Positions 52,657 through 61,425 of a DNA stretch of 64,000 nucleotides are shown in pieces. The notes beneath the pieces were generated by a model, which ran no database searches, was not told the DNA's origin, and saw only the letters and a program-made list of their open reading frames with translations. The translations under genes and the position numbers were made by a program. The stretch spans positions 124,001 to 188,000 of the forward strand of contig NZ_JAJQVM010000002.1 of assembly GCF_021234875.1 (NCBI RefSeq), given 5' to 3'. Numbering within the stretch: the stretch's first letter is position 1; each line of letters starts with the position of its first letter. Source of the DNA: Marinibactrum halimedae (GTDB taxonomy: Bacteria > Pseudomonadota > Gammaproteobacteria > Pseudomonadales > Cellvibrionaceae).

Positions 52657-54162
52657 ATGATGAAAACAATCAGTGAAATTCTTTCAGCATTAGGAATACC
52701 ATTGGATAAAGTTGAAGGAAAAGGACTGACGGTAACAAGTCCTGTCGACGGGGAGACAATAGCAACCGTAGAGATAGCAGGTACAGAGGCGGTTGATGCC
52801 GTTATTGCTCAGTCTAAAATTGCTTTTGAGGCATGGAGAGCGGTGCCTGCCCCCAAACGCGGAGAGTTAGTGCGTTTATTTGGGAATAAACTCCGCGAGC
52901 ACAAAGAAACGTTGGCCGCCTTAGTGACGTTGGAATGCGGAAAGATATATCAAGAAGGTTTGGGCGAAGTTCAAGAGATGATTGATATTTGTGACTTCGC
53001 TGTGGGCTTATCCCGTCAATTATACGGTTTGACCATTGCCTCTGAACGTCCTGGACATCGCATGATGGAAACGTGGCACCCTCTAGGCCCTGTGGCGATT
53101 ATTTCAGCCTTTAATTTCCCGGTTGCCGTATGGAGTTGGAACAGTGCATTGGCATTGGTGTGCGGTAACAGTGTCATTTGGAAGCCCTCTGAAAAAACGC
53201 CTTTAACGGCCATCGCATGTCAGCATTTATTTGAACAATCGGCTATCGAATTTGGAGAAGCACCAGAGTATTTATCACAACTTGTGATTGGCACCGCTGA
53301 TGTAGGGGAACAGTTAACAAAAGACAAGCGTATTCCATTGGTAAGCGCGACTGGCAGTACCGCCATGGGTCGGAAAGTGGGCCCAGTTGTAGCAGAACGT
53401 TTTGGCCGCACTATTTTAGAATTAGGCGGTAACAATGCCATTATTGTTTGCCCTAGTGCCGATATTGATATGGCGTTACGAGCAATCGTTTTTGGTGCAG
53501 TAGGCACATGCGGACAACGTTGTACCTCAACCCGTCGCTTATACGTTCATGAGTCTATTTATGATTCTGTCGTCCCTGCATTAAAGCGTGCTTACAGCAG
53601 TGTTGCTATTGGTAATCCATTGGATGAAAAACACTTAGTCGGGCCGTTAATTGATGAGCAAGCGTATACTCAAATGCAAAATGCCTTAGCGCTTTCCGCA
53701 CAGCAGGGTGGAAAATTAGTCGGGGGTGAGCGTGTTCTAACAGATCAATTCCCTCATGCTTTTTATGTGCAGCCAGCTTTGGTTGAATTGGCTGATGCTG
53801 CGACCGTACAAACAGAAACGTTTGCCCCTATTTTGTATGTGCAGCCTTACACAGAGTTAACCGATGCCATTGCTCGTCAAAATGATGTGCCGCAAGGGTT
53901 ATCTTCTGCCATTTTTACCACCGATGTACGCGAAGCTGAATTATTTACTTCTGCGATGGGAAGCGACTGCGGTATTGCAAACGTTAATATTGGCACCAGT
54001 GGTGCTGAAATTGGCGGCGCCTTCGGAGGAGAAAAAGAAACCGGCGGTGGTCGTGAATCCGGTTCGGATGCTTGGAAGGCCTACATGCGTCGTGCCACCA
54101 ACACGATTAATTATTCTCGTGAACTACCCTTGGCTCAGGGCATTGAATTCAACTTAGATTAA
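52657..54162 (+). CDS. amaB: 2-aminoadipate-6-semialdehyde dehydrogenase (ALDH7-like)
   Basis: An NAD-dependent aldehyde dehydrogenase of 501 aa that should oxidise aminoadipate semialdehyde to 2-aminoadipate. Motifs: FNFPVAVWSWNSALAL, WKPSEKTPLTA, GSTAMGRKVGPVVAERF, the catalytic Glu in ILELGGNNAIIV and the catalytic Cys in GTCGQRCTSTRRL, then GIANVNIGTSGAEIGGAFGG, the antiquitin (ALDH7) signature that binds the aminoadipate head group. The start is one of two consecutive ATGs (52657 or 52660) after GAAGGG. Neighbours on both sides are lysine-catabolic. Confidence 0.88.
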   Translation: MMKTISEILSALGIPLDKVEGKGLTVTSPVDGETIATVEIAGTEAVDAVIAQSKIAFEAWRAVPAPKRGELVRLFGNKLREHKETLAALVTLECGKIYQEGLGEVQEMIDICDFAVGLSRQLYGLTIASERPGHRMMETWHPLGPVAIISAFNFPVAVWSWNSALALVCGNSVIWKPSEKTPLTAIACQHLFEQSAIEFGEAPEYLSQLVIGTADVGEQLTKDKRIPLVSATGSTAMGRKVGPVVAERFGRTILELGGNNAIIVCPSADIDMALRAIVFGAVGTCGQRCTSTRRLYVHESIYDSVVPALKRAYSSVAIGNPLDEKHLVGPLIDEQAYTQMQNALALSAQQGGKLVGGERVLTDQFPHAFYVQPALVELADAATVQTETFAPILYVQPYTELTDAIARQNDVPQGLSSAIFTTDVREAELFTSAMGSDCGIANVNIGTSGAEIGGAFGGEKETGGGRESGSDAWKAYMRRATNTINYSRELPLAQGIEFNLD

Positions 54163-54170
54163 GGGGAACC

Positions 54171-54980
54171 ATGATGACACATAATGCATTGGCAATGATG
54201 TTAGATGAAATGTGGGTCGACTATATTAGCATGACGCCACATGCCCAAAAAATTGTGGATTTATTAGCTGCAAAAGGCGAAACCATTATTAATGATCATA
54301 TTGCCTTGCGCACGTTTAACCATCCGAGCGTTAATATTAATGTTTTGTCAAAGCCTTTCCTTGAGCTAGGTTATCAACGTAAAGGGAAGTATGAATTCGA
54401 AGAAAAACAATTAGATGCAACGCACTTTGAACATGAAGACAAAGCGCTGCCGAAGATTTTTATATCAGAATTACGATTGGAGTCGTTTTCTCAATCTCTT
54501 CAAGCGAAAATTGATGAGCTGATTGAGTCTGTTGATAAGGAGGTATGGGCAAATCCAAAGTTAAGTTACTCCGGTCGCCCATGGGAATTATCCCGTCAAG
54601 AGTATGAATTATTAAAAGAGGAAAGTGAATATTGTGCTTGGGTTGCTGCATTAGGTTATCGGCCTAATCACTTCACCATCTTTGTTAATGCGTTAAAAAA
54701 TTTTTCAGAGTTAAGCGATCTAAATCAATTTTTAAAAGAAGAAGGTTTTTCGCTGAACAACAGTGGCGGGGAAATAAAAGGTTCCAAGGCTGTTTTTCTA
54801 GAACAGTCTTCCACTTTGGCCGATTCTACCGAAGTACGGTTATCCGATGACACTTTGCGTATCCCCAGTTGTTATTTTGAGTTTGCCAAGCGCTATGTCA
54901 TGGAAAATGGCGAACTTTATCAAGGATTTGTAGCAAAAAGTGCGGATAAGATTTTCGAGTCTACAGAGGGAAGTCAGTAG
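54171..54980 (+). CDS. hglS: 2-oxoadipate dioxygenase/decarboxylase, DUF1338 (HglS-like)
   Basis: The family turns 2-oxoadipate into D-2-hydroxyglutarate with O2 and Fe(II). The 269-aa protein is shorter than Pseudomonas HglS (about 460 aa) but keeps the core: the metal His and substrate Arg in NDHIALRTFNH near residue 45, a second His in YRPNHFTIFVNAL, and a Glu in PSCYFEFAKRY. It is 8 bases after the semialdehyde dehydrogenase gene. The aminotransferase that would give 2-oxoadipate is not in the cluster. The fall of the operon is marked by a strong terminator. Confidence 0.83.
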   Translation: MMTHNALAMMLDEMWVDYISMTPHAQKIVDLLAAKGETIINDHIALRTFNHPSVNINVLSKPFLELGYQRKGKYEFEEKQLDATHFEHEDKALPKIFISELRLESFSQSLQAKIDELIESVDKEVWANPKLSYSGRPWELSRQEYELLKEESEYCAWVAALGYRPNHFTIFVNALKNFSELSDLNQFLKEEGFSLNNSGGEIKGSKAVFLEQSSTLADSTEVRLSDDTLRIPSCYFEFAKRYVMENGELYQGFVAKSADKIFESTEGSQ

Positions 54981-55007
54981 CTTTTCAATAAATATGGGTT
55001 AGCTGAA

Positions 55008-55043
55008 ATAAAAAAGAGGCACAAATATGTGCTTCTTTTTTAT
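55008..55043. terminator. Bidirectional intrinsic terminator
   Basis: ATAAAAAAGAGGCACA pairs with TGTGCTTCTTTTTTAT around a 4-nt loop, with runs of A and T on both sides. It separates the plus-strand hglS operon from the convergent cytochrome gene, 19 bases from the latter's stop. Confidence 0.85.
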
Positions 55044-55061
55044 TTGTACTTTCAGTGCCAT

Positions 55062-57248
55062 TTACAACATTTTCATATACTCCACCAATGCCCAACGTTC
55101 TTCTTTTGTAAGGGCTTTAAGAATGACCTCTCCATCATCACTTTTTATATCTCGTGCACCATAGTCATGACCGGTGTTGAAATCACCTACCCGTCTTGTT
55201 GTAAAGGTCGTCCCTTGCTTGCCTTCACTGACAAATCCCACTTTTTTCGGGTCTAGCTCGCGGCTACCGACGACAAATTCATTTGGGCGGTATTGGCAGG
55301 GCTCTGTTTCGCCAGAAGCGTTTTCACATAAGTCTGGATCACCGGGCATTTTTTTCGGCAGTAATAAATCGTAAAGCGTTGGTACTGAACCATTGTGCAA
55401 GAATGGCCCAGTGGCCCAGATGCCATTGAGGGATCGCGCTTTATAACTCAGCAATGAGTTATAAGGGTTGGCGGTGGTGTCTGGGTTGTAGTCGCCGGCT
55501 TTTACGCTGGATTTGATGTCATTATCAAAAAAAGACATGGCCATCACATAGAGCCAATCTAGAGTCCGACGAATAACGTTTTTATCCGGGTCAGGGGTAG
55601 ACACAACCCCTTTTGTTACAGACGTTAAAATTTGTACTACCGGTGCTTTTTGCTCCAATATAACGGTACCCGCATCCGTGGATTGATAGGTATGTTGGAA
55701 ATTGCTGGAATAGCCTTTAAAGGTAACGCTATTGTCTGCCATGGCAGGGTCGGTTTGAATGGATTCGAGACTGGACATTTTGGCGATAACTAGCCGATCC
55801 CAAGCGGTACGATCAATCACTTCATGGCAAGAAAGGCAATACTCGTTGTAAAGTAGTTTTCCTTTCCAGGCTAATGCTTTGTCAATTTGCATTGAGGGGT
55901 CATTGGGGAATAAATGATCCGGCCATTCGGGCGATTCTAATGTGCGTAAATGGGATTCCAATCGTTGCAGGTTGGTTAAATCAATTGAGGATGTGAAGTC
56001 GACTTTTATTTTTTTATTTTTTTGTCCACTGATGTAAGCGGGTAAGCTCCATCCACTTTCTTTTGCCGTCCAATCTAAGATGCCAAAAACACCAATGACT
56101 TCACCAGCGTTTCGGCCCAAAGGGCCAGGAGGGGCATTATTGGCGAGCCCATTCCATTGAACGTAATCGGAGTGAGCAATATCCCAAAGAAAGGGGTAGC
56201 TTACAGGTGCATCGGGTTCATTAAAAAGTCCGTCACGCACACGTAATAGTCCTTTAATGCCGAGTTCAGGGTAGCCCTCTGACTTGGGCATTTGTAAACG
56301 TTTAATGACTTTTGCAAAACAGTCACTGCCAATAATCGTGGGGTCGCAACCCTCTAAGACTTTGTCGGCTTCTTTGGGTGAGATGAGTGGGGTTTTTTTA
56401 TCGGCTTTAGTAAGAGCCGTTAGCATTTCTTTGGCTTGATCTGCACCGACAACGTATTCAAGAACACGATTATAAATTCGCCCAAAGGCGTCTAATCGCG
56501 CGTAACCATAGTCAATGTGGCTTTTGTTAACGATGTTATAAAGGCGGAGAGTATTCGACCACTTTTCTAAGTCTTCTTTGACCTCTTCCGGCTTGCGGTA
56601 ATCATTCCCCAAATCGATGACGGCAGTACTGAAGCGATTAAACTTGTCCTGATTGTTCAGTGTTTCGAACATCGCCTCTTCTAGTTCTTCCAAAAATAAC
56701 ACCATATTGGCCATTGCAGGCCCACCGTCAATTCGCATGGCCTTGCCTTTGTAATTGACTTGGCCGGTATGACAGGCTGCACAGGTATAGCCTAAGTAGT
56801 CTTTGCTGGTGTCGCTGTTGCCTTTGTAGGTTTCTTTAACAAAGCCGACTGGGAGTGCATCTGGGTTGAAGAAGGTTTTTTTCTGAGGCAAGTAGCGATA
56901 TTTATCAATATTGACGTTATCTCGGAAAAGCGTGGTGTTGTCTTTTTGCTCTAATTGGATAAAAAAATCATAGGGTAGCAGTGCCGAGCCTTGCGTGGTG
57001 TTGTAAAACCAAAGGCTGTCTGACTCGTCCCAGTTTTGGTCGAGGTAGACCGGGGTATCGAAGCTTTCGCCGAGTCCGCCCTCAGGCATGGCGATGGCAC
57101 CTCGTTCGGGGTCTTTATCCCAATGTTGATAGATTTTACCAATAGTTAAGGTGATACCCATAAAGGCAGCCACAAATACAAGCAATGCCAACACTCGGCG
57201 GCGGTGTCGGCATAGAAAGGATAAAAAGGATTTAATCAGGCGTGACAT
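55062..57248 (-). CDS. RoxA-like dihaem cytochrome c (peroxidase/dioxygenase family)
   Basis: The 728-aa protein has an N-terminal membrane anchor or uncleaved signal (residues 17-38) and two c-type haem sites, CAACH near residue 156 and CLSCH near 470, in a protein the size of RoxA/RoxB rubber oxygenases (about 680-700 aa) and much larger than bacterial cytochrome c peroxidases (about 330). NGSVPTLYDLLLP near the C-terminus is a typical MauG/CcpA-family motif. Family members cleave poly(cis-1,4-isoprene) or other polyenes; most homologues are uncharacterised. Membrane-anchored, facing the periplasm. Confidence 0.82.
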   Translation of the reverse strand: MSRLIKSFLSFLCRHRRRVLALLVFVAAFMGITLTIGKIYQHWDKDPERGAIAMPEGGLGESFDTPVYLDQNWDESDSLWFYNTTQGSALLPYDFFIQLEQKDNTTLFRDNVNIDKYRYLPQKKTFFNPDALPVGFVKETYKGNSDTSKDYLGYTCAACHTGQVNYKGKAMRIDGGPAMANMVLFLEELEEAMFETLNNQDKFNRFSTAVIDLGNDYRKPEEVKEDLEKWSNTLRLYNIVNKSHIDYGYARLDAFGRIYNRVLEYVVGADQAKEMLTALTKADKKTPLISPKEADKVLEGCDPTIIGSDCFAKVIKRLQMPKSEGYPELGIKGLLRVRDGLFNEPDAPVSYPFLWDIAHSDYVQWNGLANNAPPGPLGRNAGEVIGVFGILDWTAKESGWSLPAYISGQKNKKIKVDFTSSIDLTNLQRLESHLRTLESPEWPDHLFPNDPSMQIDKALAWKGKLLYNEYCLSCHEVIDRTAWDRLVIAKMSSLESIQTDPAMADNSVTFKGYSSNFQHTYQSTDAGTVILEQKAPVVQILTSVTKGVVSTPDPDKNVIRRTLDWLYVMAMSFFDNDIKSSVKAGDYNPDTTANPYNSLLSYKARSLNGIWATGPFLHNGSVPTLYDLLLPKKMPGDPDLCENASGETEPCQYRPNEFVVGSRELDPKKVGFVSEGKQGTTFTTRRVGDFNTGHDYGARDIKSDDGEVILKALTKEERWALVEYMKML

Positions 57249-57705
57249 AACGAGACTTCCTCTGTTCGTTGTGCTGGTTGTTTTTGTGAATCTTTAAAAA
57301 GGCGACGAAAAGCCAGCTTTTTTGGTTTGTATAGGAAATGTATAAATTAACTTATGCGCCTATCTTAGCATATTTTGCCTTTTAATGGTCACATTACAGG
57401 ATGACTCTTGCTCCAAATGGCGTTTAAAACTTTTCTTTATCTTCTTTTGATGAATTATTGTGCTGAATATGGGTGTGCCCACTTCATGATGAAGTTTTTA
57501 TATTTCTTTTTTCTCAATTATTTTCGCTTTCTATACCAAATAAAATTTTTTTAAATGTCTATTTGTCATGCTGGAGATCGAACTGGTTCACAAATTTGTA
57601 AATTGGCGCCATGAATCCTGCCTGATGAGACGCTGTTGGGTGTTTGTTTCTTCTGCATTTGTAGACTTCGTTTAAATTTTCGGTCACTTCTGGCCTCTTT
57701 CTTCA
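57249..57705. other. Divergent intergenic region
   Basis: Lies between the starts of the dihaem cytochrome and the metalloprotease gene; AT-rich, no repeat, hairpin or promoter could be placed. Confidence 0.4.
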
Positions 57706-59820
57706 ATGCGGTTGACTATAACAATGAGCACAAAGCTTCTTCCTCTTATACTACTGACTATGACCTTGGCGGCATGTGGCGGTGGTTCCTCCAGTGACGA
57801 CAATAATACGGATAGCACACCACCTGATGCTGGGGCTCCGGATGCACCGGGTGGTGGCTCAGACAATTCGGACTCAGGTAATGGAGATACCGATCCAGGC
57901 AACGGGGATACCGATCCAGGCAACGGGGATACCGATCCAGGCAACGGGGATACCGTTCCAGGCAATGGAGATAGCGACCCAGGCAACGGGGATACCGATC
58001 CAGGTAATGGAGATACCGATCCAGGCAACGGAGATAGCGACCCAGGCAACGGAGATACCGATCCAGGCAACGAGGATACCGATCCAGGCAACGGAGATAC
58101 TGATCCAGGCAACGGGGATACCGATCCAGGCAACGGGGATACCGATCCAGGCAACGGGGATACCGACCCAGGCAATGGGGATGATGATGGTGGCACTTTA
58201 GGTGTTACAACGGGTGAGGGAAGTGTTGTCGAAGATAGTATGACTTCGGTGTCTGGCCAATTAGTGACGAGCTCAGAAGCATTAACCATTCAAGAAGACG
58301 TTTTTAAAGGCACTTACGGTGACTTGAGTGTTCAGACTAGCGGTGCTTGGGAGTATATGTTGGATGGCGAGCGCTCTGATCCTTTAAGTGAAGGTGAGGT
58401 GCAGCAAGAAGTCTTTACTGTCATGACTTCAGAACCAGATATTTCCACGACCGTAACAATTTCAGTTACGGGTGCGGACGATGCAGCTAAGGTTGGTACT
58501 GGGTCGGGAACCGTTGTTATTGGTCGTACCCAAACGGCATCAGGCTCAATCAGCATTACGGATGTGGATGGACCTGATTTGCAATTTATTGCACAGGAGC
58601 AAGAAGGATCCTTCGGTAATTTGGACATCAAAGAAGATGGGAGCTGGACCTATACATTGAATACGGATGCCAGTGTAAGCACTTCGGCGCAGGAAGACTT
58701 TACTGTATCTGTAGAAGATTTATCCGGTGTGGTGGTGGAGACGACTTCCGTTACCATTACGATTACCTCAGTGGAAGTGACTCGTCGCGATATTGTCTTT
58801 GTTTTGGTGAACTTTAGTAATGATGATGTGACCGATGAAATATCGTTGCAAGAGTTAGAAAGCATAGCATTTGATGATCAAGATTCTATTAATGAAGTGA
58901 TGAAGGCAAACAGCCTGAATCAATTTGAGTTTATAAGGGATCGTGATGGTGACGGTAATATGGATGTTTACGTTGCTGAAATTGATTTTGATACATCTGC
59001 TTCATGCCAGAACAGTTACTATGGGCAACCAGCAAGAGGCTCTACTGCTTGGGCCGGAGCAGCAGATGAGTATATTTCCAGTCAATATTCCGTCGACACC
59101 AATGATTGGGACCATAGAGTATATTTATTCCCCAATCAGACACAGCGCAGTTGTGGCTGGAGTGGATTAGCAACAGTGGGTTGTGTGAATAGTAGCTGGA
59201 ATAGTAGTTGCTGGGCTTATGCAAATTCACACAGCGTGACGGTTATTGGCCATGAGCTTGGCCATAACATTGGATTGAGTCACTCCAGTACAGACACTGA
59301 CAACAACGGTGCCATCGACAGTGAATATGGCGATGAAGGCTCTATGATGGGTAATGCCCGTGGGGCGAGAACCATTCCAGTTGCTCAACGTGATTACTTA
59401 AACTGGTACGATGCCTATCCAGATTACTCCAGCCAAGTAAACTCGGATACTCAAGTAACGTTACAGGCTACACAGCACACGGCGGTTGAATTATCTGAAA
59501 CAGGCATGCCACAGTTCATGGTGGTGAATGCCCCTAATAGTAGAAACCAACAAGCAGCCTCTTATTATGTGAGTTACCACGAGGCACACCCAATTACTAA
59601 CCCTTCGCAACCAGCTAGTTGGCGTCGACCTGCGGGAGGATACTGGGAAGGTGCCCTGAAAATTCATTACCTACTGGAAAATGATCGACAATCAGTATTT
59701 GTTGAAGGTTTGCAAGAGCCAGGTGATAGCTTTACTGATGTATCTGCTGGGGTGAGCATCACCTTCATTAGCCGAGATCGAGAGGCAGAAACGGCTGTCG
59801 TTGAAGTTACCTACCAATAA
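57706..59820 (+). CDS. Lipoprotein metalloprotease with repeat linker, VCBS domains and M11-like (gametolysin) catalytic domain
   Basis: The 704-aa protein has a lipoprotein signal (LILLTMTLAACGGG). A Gly-Asn-Asp-Pro linker built of fourteen 7-residue units (GNGDTDP type, residues 58-155) is followed by two VCBS-like domains (about 165-360) with GDLSVQTSGAWEYMLDG and FGNLDIKEDGSWTYTLN. The catalytic domain (365-700) has VIGHELGHNIGLSHS near residue 513, YGDEGSMMGN supplying a Met-turn, and six or more cysteines. This is gametolysin (M11) style. It should be surface-anchored. The start is ATG 57706 or 57724; neither has a clear ribosome-binding site. The next gene is 30 bases downstream. Confidence 0.83.
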   Translation: MRLTITMSTKLLPLILLTMTLAACGGGSSSDDNNTDSTPPDAGAPDAPGGGSDNSDSGNGDTDPGNGDTDPGNGDTDPGNGDTVPGNGDSDPGNGDTDPGNGDTDPGNGDSDPGNGDTDPGNEDTDPGNGDTDPGNGDTDPGNGDTDPGNGDTDPGNGDDDGGTLGVTTGEGSVVEDSMTSVSGQLVTSSEALTIQEDVFKGTYGDLSVQTSGAWEYMLDGERSDPLSEGEVQQEVFTVMTSEPDISTTVTISVTGADDAAKVGTGSGTVVIGRTQTASGSISITDVDGPDLQFIAQEQEGSFGNLDIKEDGSWTYTLNTDASVSTSAQEDFTVSVEDLSGVVVETTSVTITITSVEVTRRDIVFVLVNFSNDDVTDEISLQELESIAFDDQDSINEVMKANSLNQFEFIRDRDGDGNMDVYVAEIDFDTSASCQNSYYGQPARGSTAWAGAADEYISSQYSVDTNDWDHRVYLFPNQTQRSCGWSGLATVGCVNSSWNSSCWAYANSHSVTVIGHELGHNIGLSHSSTDTDNNGAIDSEYGDEGSMMGNARGARTIPVAQRDYLNWYDAYPDYSSQVNSDTQVTLQATQHTAVELSETGMPQFMVVNAPNSRNQQAASYYVSYHEAHPITNPSQPASWRRPAGGYWEGALKIHYLLENDRQSVFVEGLQEPGDSFTDVSAGVSITFISRDREAETAVVEVTYQ
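57877..58170 (+). repeat. 21-bp tandem repeat coding the protease linker, 14 units
   Basis: The unit (GGCAACGGGGATACCGATCC plus A, coding GNGDTDP) is repeated fourteen times in frame with few changes, then fades into GNGDDD. Differences are mostly single bases (Asp/Val, Thr/Ser, Gly/Glu). Unit gain or loss would keep the reading frame and change linker length. Confidence 0.92.
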
Positions 59821-59850
59821 AATTGACAGAATGACGCTGAGAATCAAATT

Positions 59851-60216
59851 ATGAAAACATTAGCTAAATCCTTTAGTGCTGCTGTAATGCTTGTAGGCGT
59901 GATAGTGAAATCGTTACCTGTTTACGCTGCATCCGAAGTTGTGATTATAGGAACCATTAATGAAGTTGTATTGGAAAGCCTGGACGGCAGTTCTGAAAAA
60001 CAGTTTTTTATTGAATCTGAAGAAGATCGGCGCATGTATTCTCTAAATGTTGATCAATTAGAAAAGGGGGGGTACCAAACTGGTGATCGAGCTAAAATTA
60101 CAATACGATTGCCAACAGAGAACCATAAAACAGGCGCATTAAATGATAGCCCTGAGTTAAATGTTCAATCTATAGAGATATTGCCTCCTAAAATGCAAGA
60201 AAAGCTTAAGAAATAG
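59851..60216 (+). CDS. Small exported protein resembling an M11 protease prodomain
   Basis: The 121-aa protein has a signal peptide ending PVYAAS and a mature beta-rich part: VIIGTINEVVLESLDGSSEK, FFIESEEDRRMYSLNVDQL, GYQTGDRAKITIRL, NVQSIEILPP. The order GTL...TDDGERY-like...TGDRVRV...L is what I know from the small N-terminal domain before the catalytic domain of many M11 proteins; here it is a separate gene 30 bases after the protease, which itself lacks that domain. An inhibitor or chaperone role is inferred. Confidence 0.7.
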   Translation: MKTLAKSFSAAVMLVGVIVKSLPVYAASEVVIIGTINEVVLESLDGSSEKQFFIESEEDRRMYSLNVDQLEKGGYQTGDRAKITIRLPTENHKTGALNDSPELNVQSIEILPPKMQEKLKK

Positions 60217-60286
60217 ACCCCCCCTAAAACGGAATAAGCCAATTTTATGCGCCACTAAAAGTAAGAGCTTTTTTGGAAAAAATTTT

Positions 60287-60318
60287 AAAAACCACCGTAT
60301 ATACGGTGGTTTTTTTTT
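60287..60318 (+). terminator. Intrinsic terminator after the metalloprotease operon
   Basis: AAAAACCACCGTAT (60287-60300) pairs with ATACGGTGGTTTTT (60301-60314) as a perfect palindrome, with a run of nine Ts. It lies about 70 bases after the 121-aa gene. Confidence 0.85.
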
Positions 60319-60488
60319 AACACTTGGCTTATATCTTATTATGTTTTTTCGTTAGTCAGTATTGTTGCGCATAAACCCATAGTGAGAGTGCGCTAGTATG
60401 AGAGAAACAGGATATTCAGGCATATAGGCACTACAGTAAACCGTTGTAACAGGCCGACCGTAATAAATCTACTTGTTATAAAATTTTA

Positions 60489-60503
60489 TTTTACAATGTA
60501 AAA
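60489..60503. promoter_or_regulatory. Palindromic operator candidate upstream of the tetR gene
   Basis: TTTTACAATGTAAAA is a perfect 15-base palindrome (odd centre) 48 bases before the ATG of the TetR-family gene, in the expected promoter position. Its symmetry suits autoregulation by a TetR dimer. The same sequence was not seen before the MDR gene at 61426. Confidence 0.5.
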
Positions 60504-60551
60504 AGTACTGTGCTATCTTCAAAGAACATTAAAATAGAGTGACTGAGTATT

Positions 60552-61148
60552 ATGGCAAGAAAAGCCTTAACACCTGAGCAAATAGAAGCCTATCGTAAGA
60601 AACTCTGTGAGACTGCTTACGCACTCTACCTTGAAAAGGGCTACGAAGCCGTATCTATGCGGGCACTTGGAACTCGCATGGGCTCCAGCGCAATGATGGC
60701 TTATAGTTATTTTGAAAGTAAAGATGATGTTTTTGCCACCATTCGGGCGGGGTTATTCCAACGTTTGGGGGAGTCGTTAAGCGAATCGCTTGAGCAGGCA
60801 CAGTCTTCTCAGGAAAGTGGTTTACAAGCCTTATTTGTTGAATACGCTCAATTTGCACAGCGTGAGCCAAAAGCCTATCAATTATTGTACCTTATTAATC
60901 AACCTGGGTGGGTACAGCACCCAGCGACAGTTTTGGCTCATACTAAAGTAAAAACATTATTATTAGAGCAAACAAAAAAAGAGCAGCATAATTTAGTGAT
61001 ACAAGGTGAGGCAGAGGTCGTTGCTCACATATTATGGGCTTCACTGCATGGCCTCATTACTTTGGAGTTAAGTGGTCAATTACACCATGGTCACGCTTTT
61101 AAGGAGTTGCTGCCGGCTATGCATAAAAATTTTTTTAAGCAAGTTTAA
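60552..61148 (+). CDS. TetR-family transcription regulator
   Basis: The 198-aa protein has the TetR helix-turn-helix at residues about 12-58 (LCETAYALYLEKGYEAVSMR, then GSSAMMAYSYFESKDDVFATI) and a mostly helical ligand-binding C-terminus. It precedes, in the same direction, a pair of NAD(P)H-dependent reductases that it may control. The ligand is unknown. A palindrome upstream suggests autoregulation. Confidence 0.88.
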   Translation: MARKALTPEQIEAYRKKLCETAYALYLEKGYEAVSMRALGTRMGSSAMMAYSYFESKDDVFATIRAGLFQRLGESLSESLEQAQSSQESGLQALFVEYAQFAQREPKAYQLLYLINQPGWVQHPATVLAHTKVKTLLLEQTKKEQHNLVIQGEAEVVAHILWASLHGLITLELSGQLHHGHAFKELLPAMHKNFFKQV

Positions 61149-61425
61149 ATCTTTTTCGAGTGCCATCCACACTTCACCGGAAAGGCAATAAAAAGAAAAC
61201 ACCCAATAGAAAAATAAAAAAACAGAAATTTAAATCTGGATTAATTTATTAACTTTGAACACTTAAGCCATAGTTTAATTGCATATTATCATACTGATTT
61301 TTTTGTATTTGGAAATCGTCAATAACAATAATGAGACAGAATGATGTAGCGTATAGAGTATTTAATGATAAACGCTCTTTATGTTGAACATGTCTCTTCT
61401 TTCATGCATTTCAGAGGACACTTCA

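Noticed and set aside
57684-58289. Minus-strand frame rich in SPLPGSV repeats
   Set aside because: It is the antisense of the 21-bp repeat that codes the protease linker; repeats keep all frames open, and the sense strand has a signal peptide, VCBS domains and a catalytic motif.
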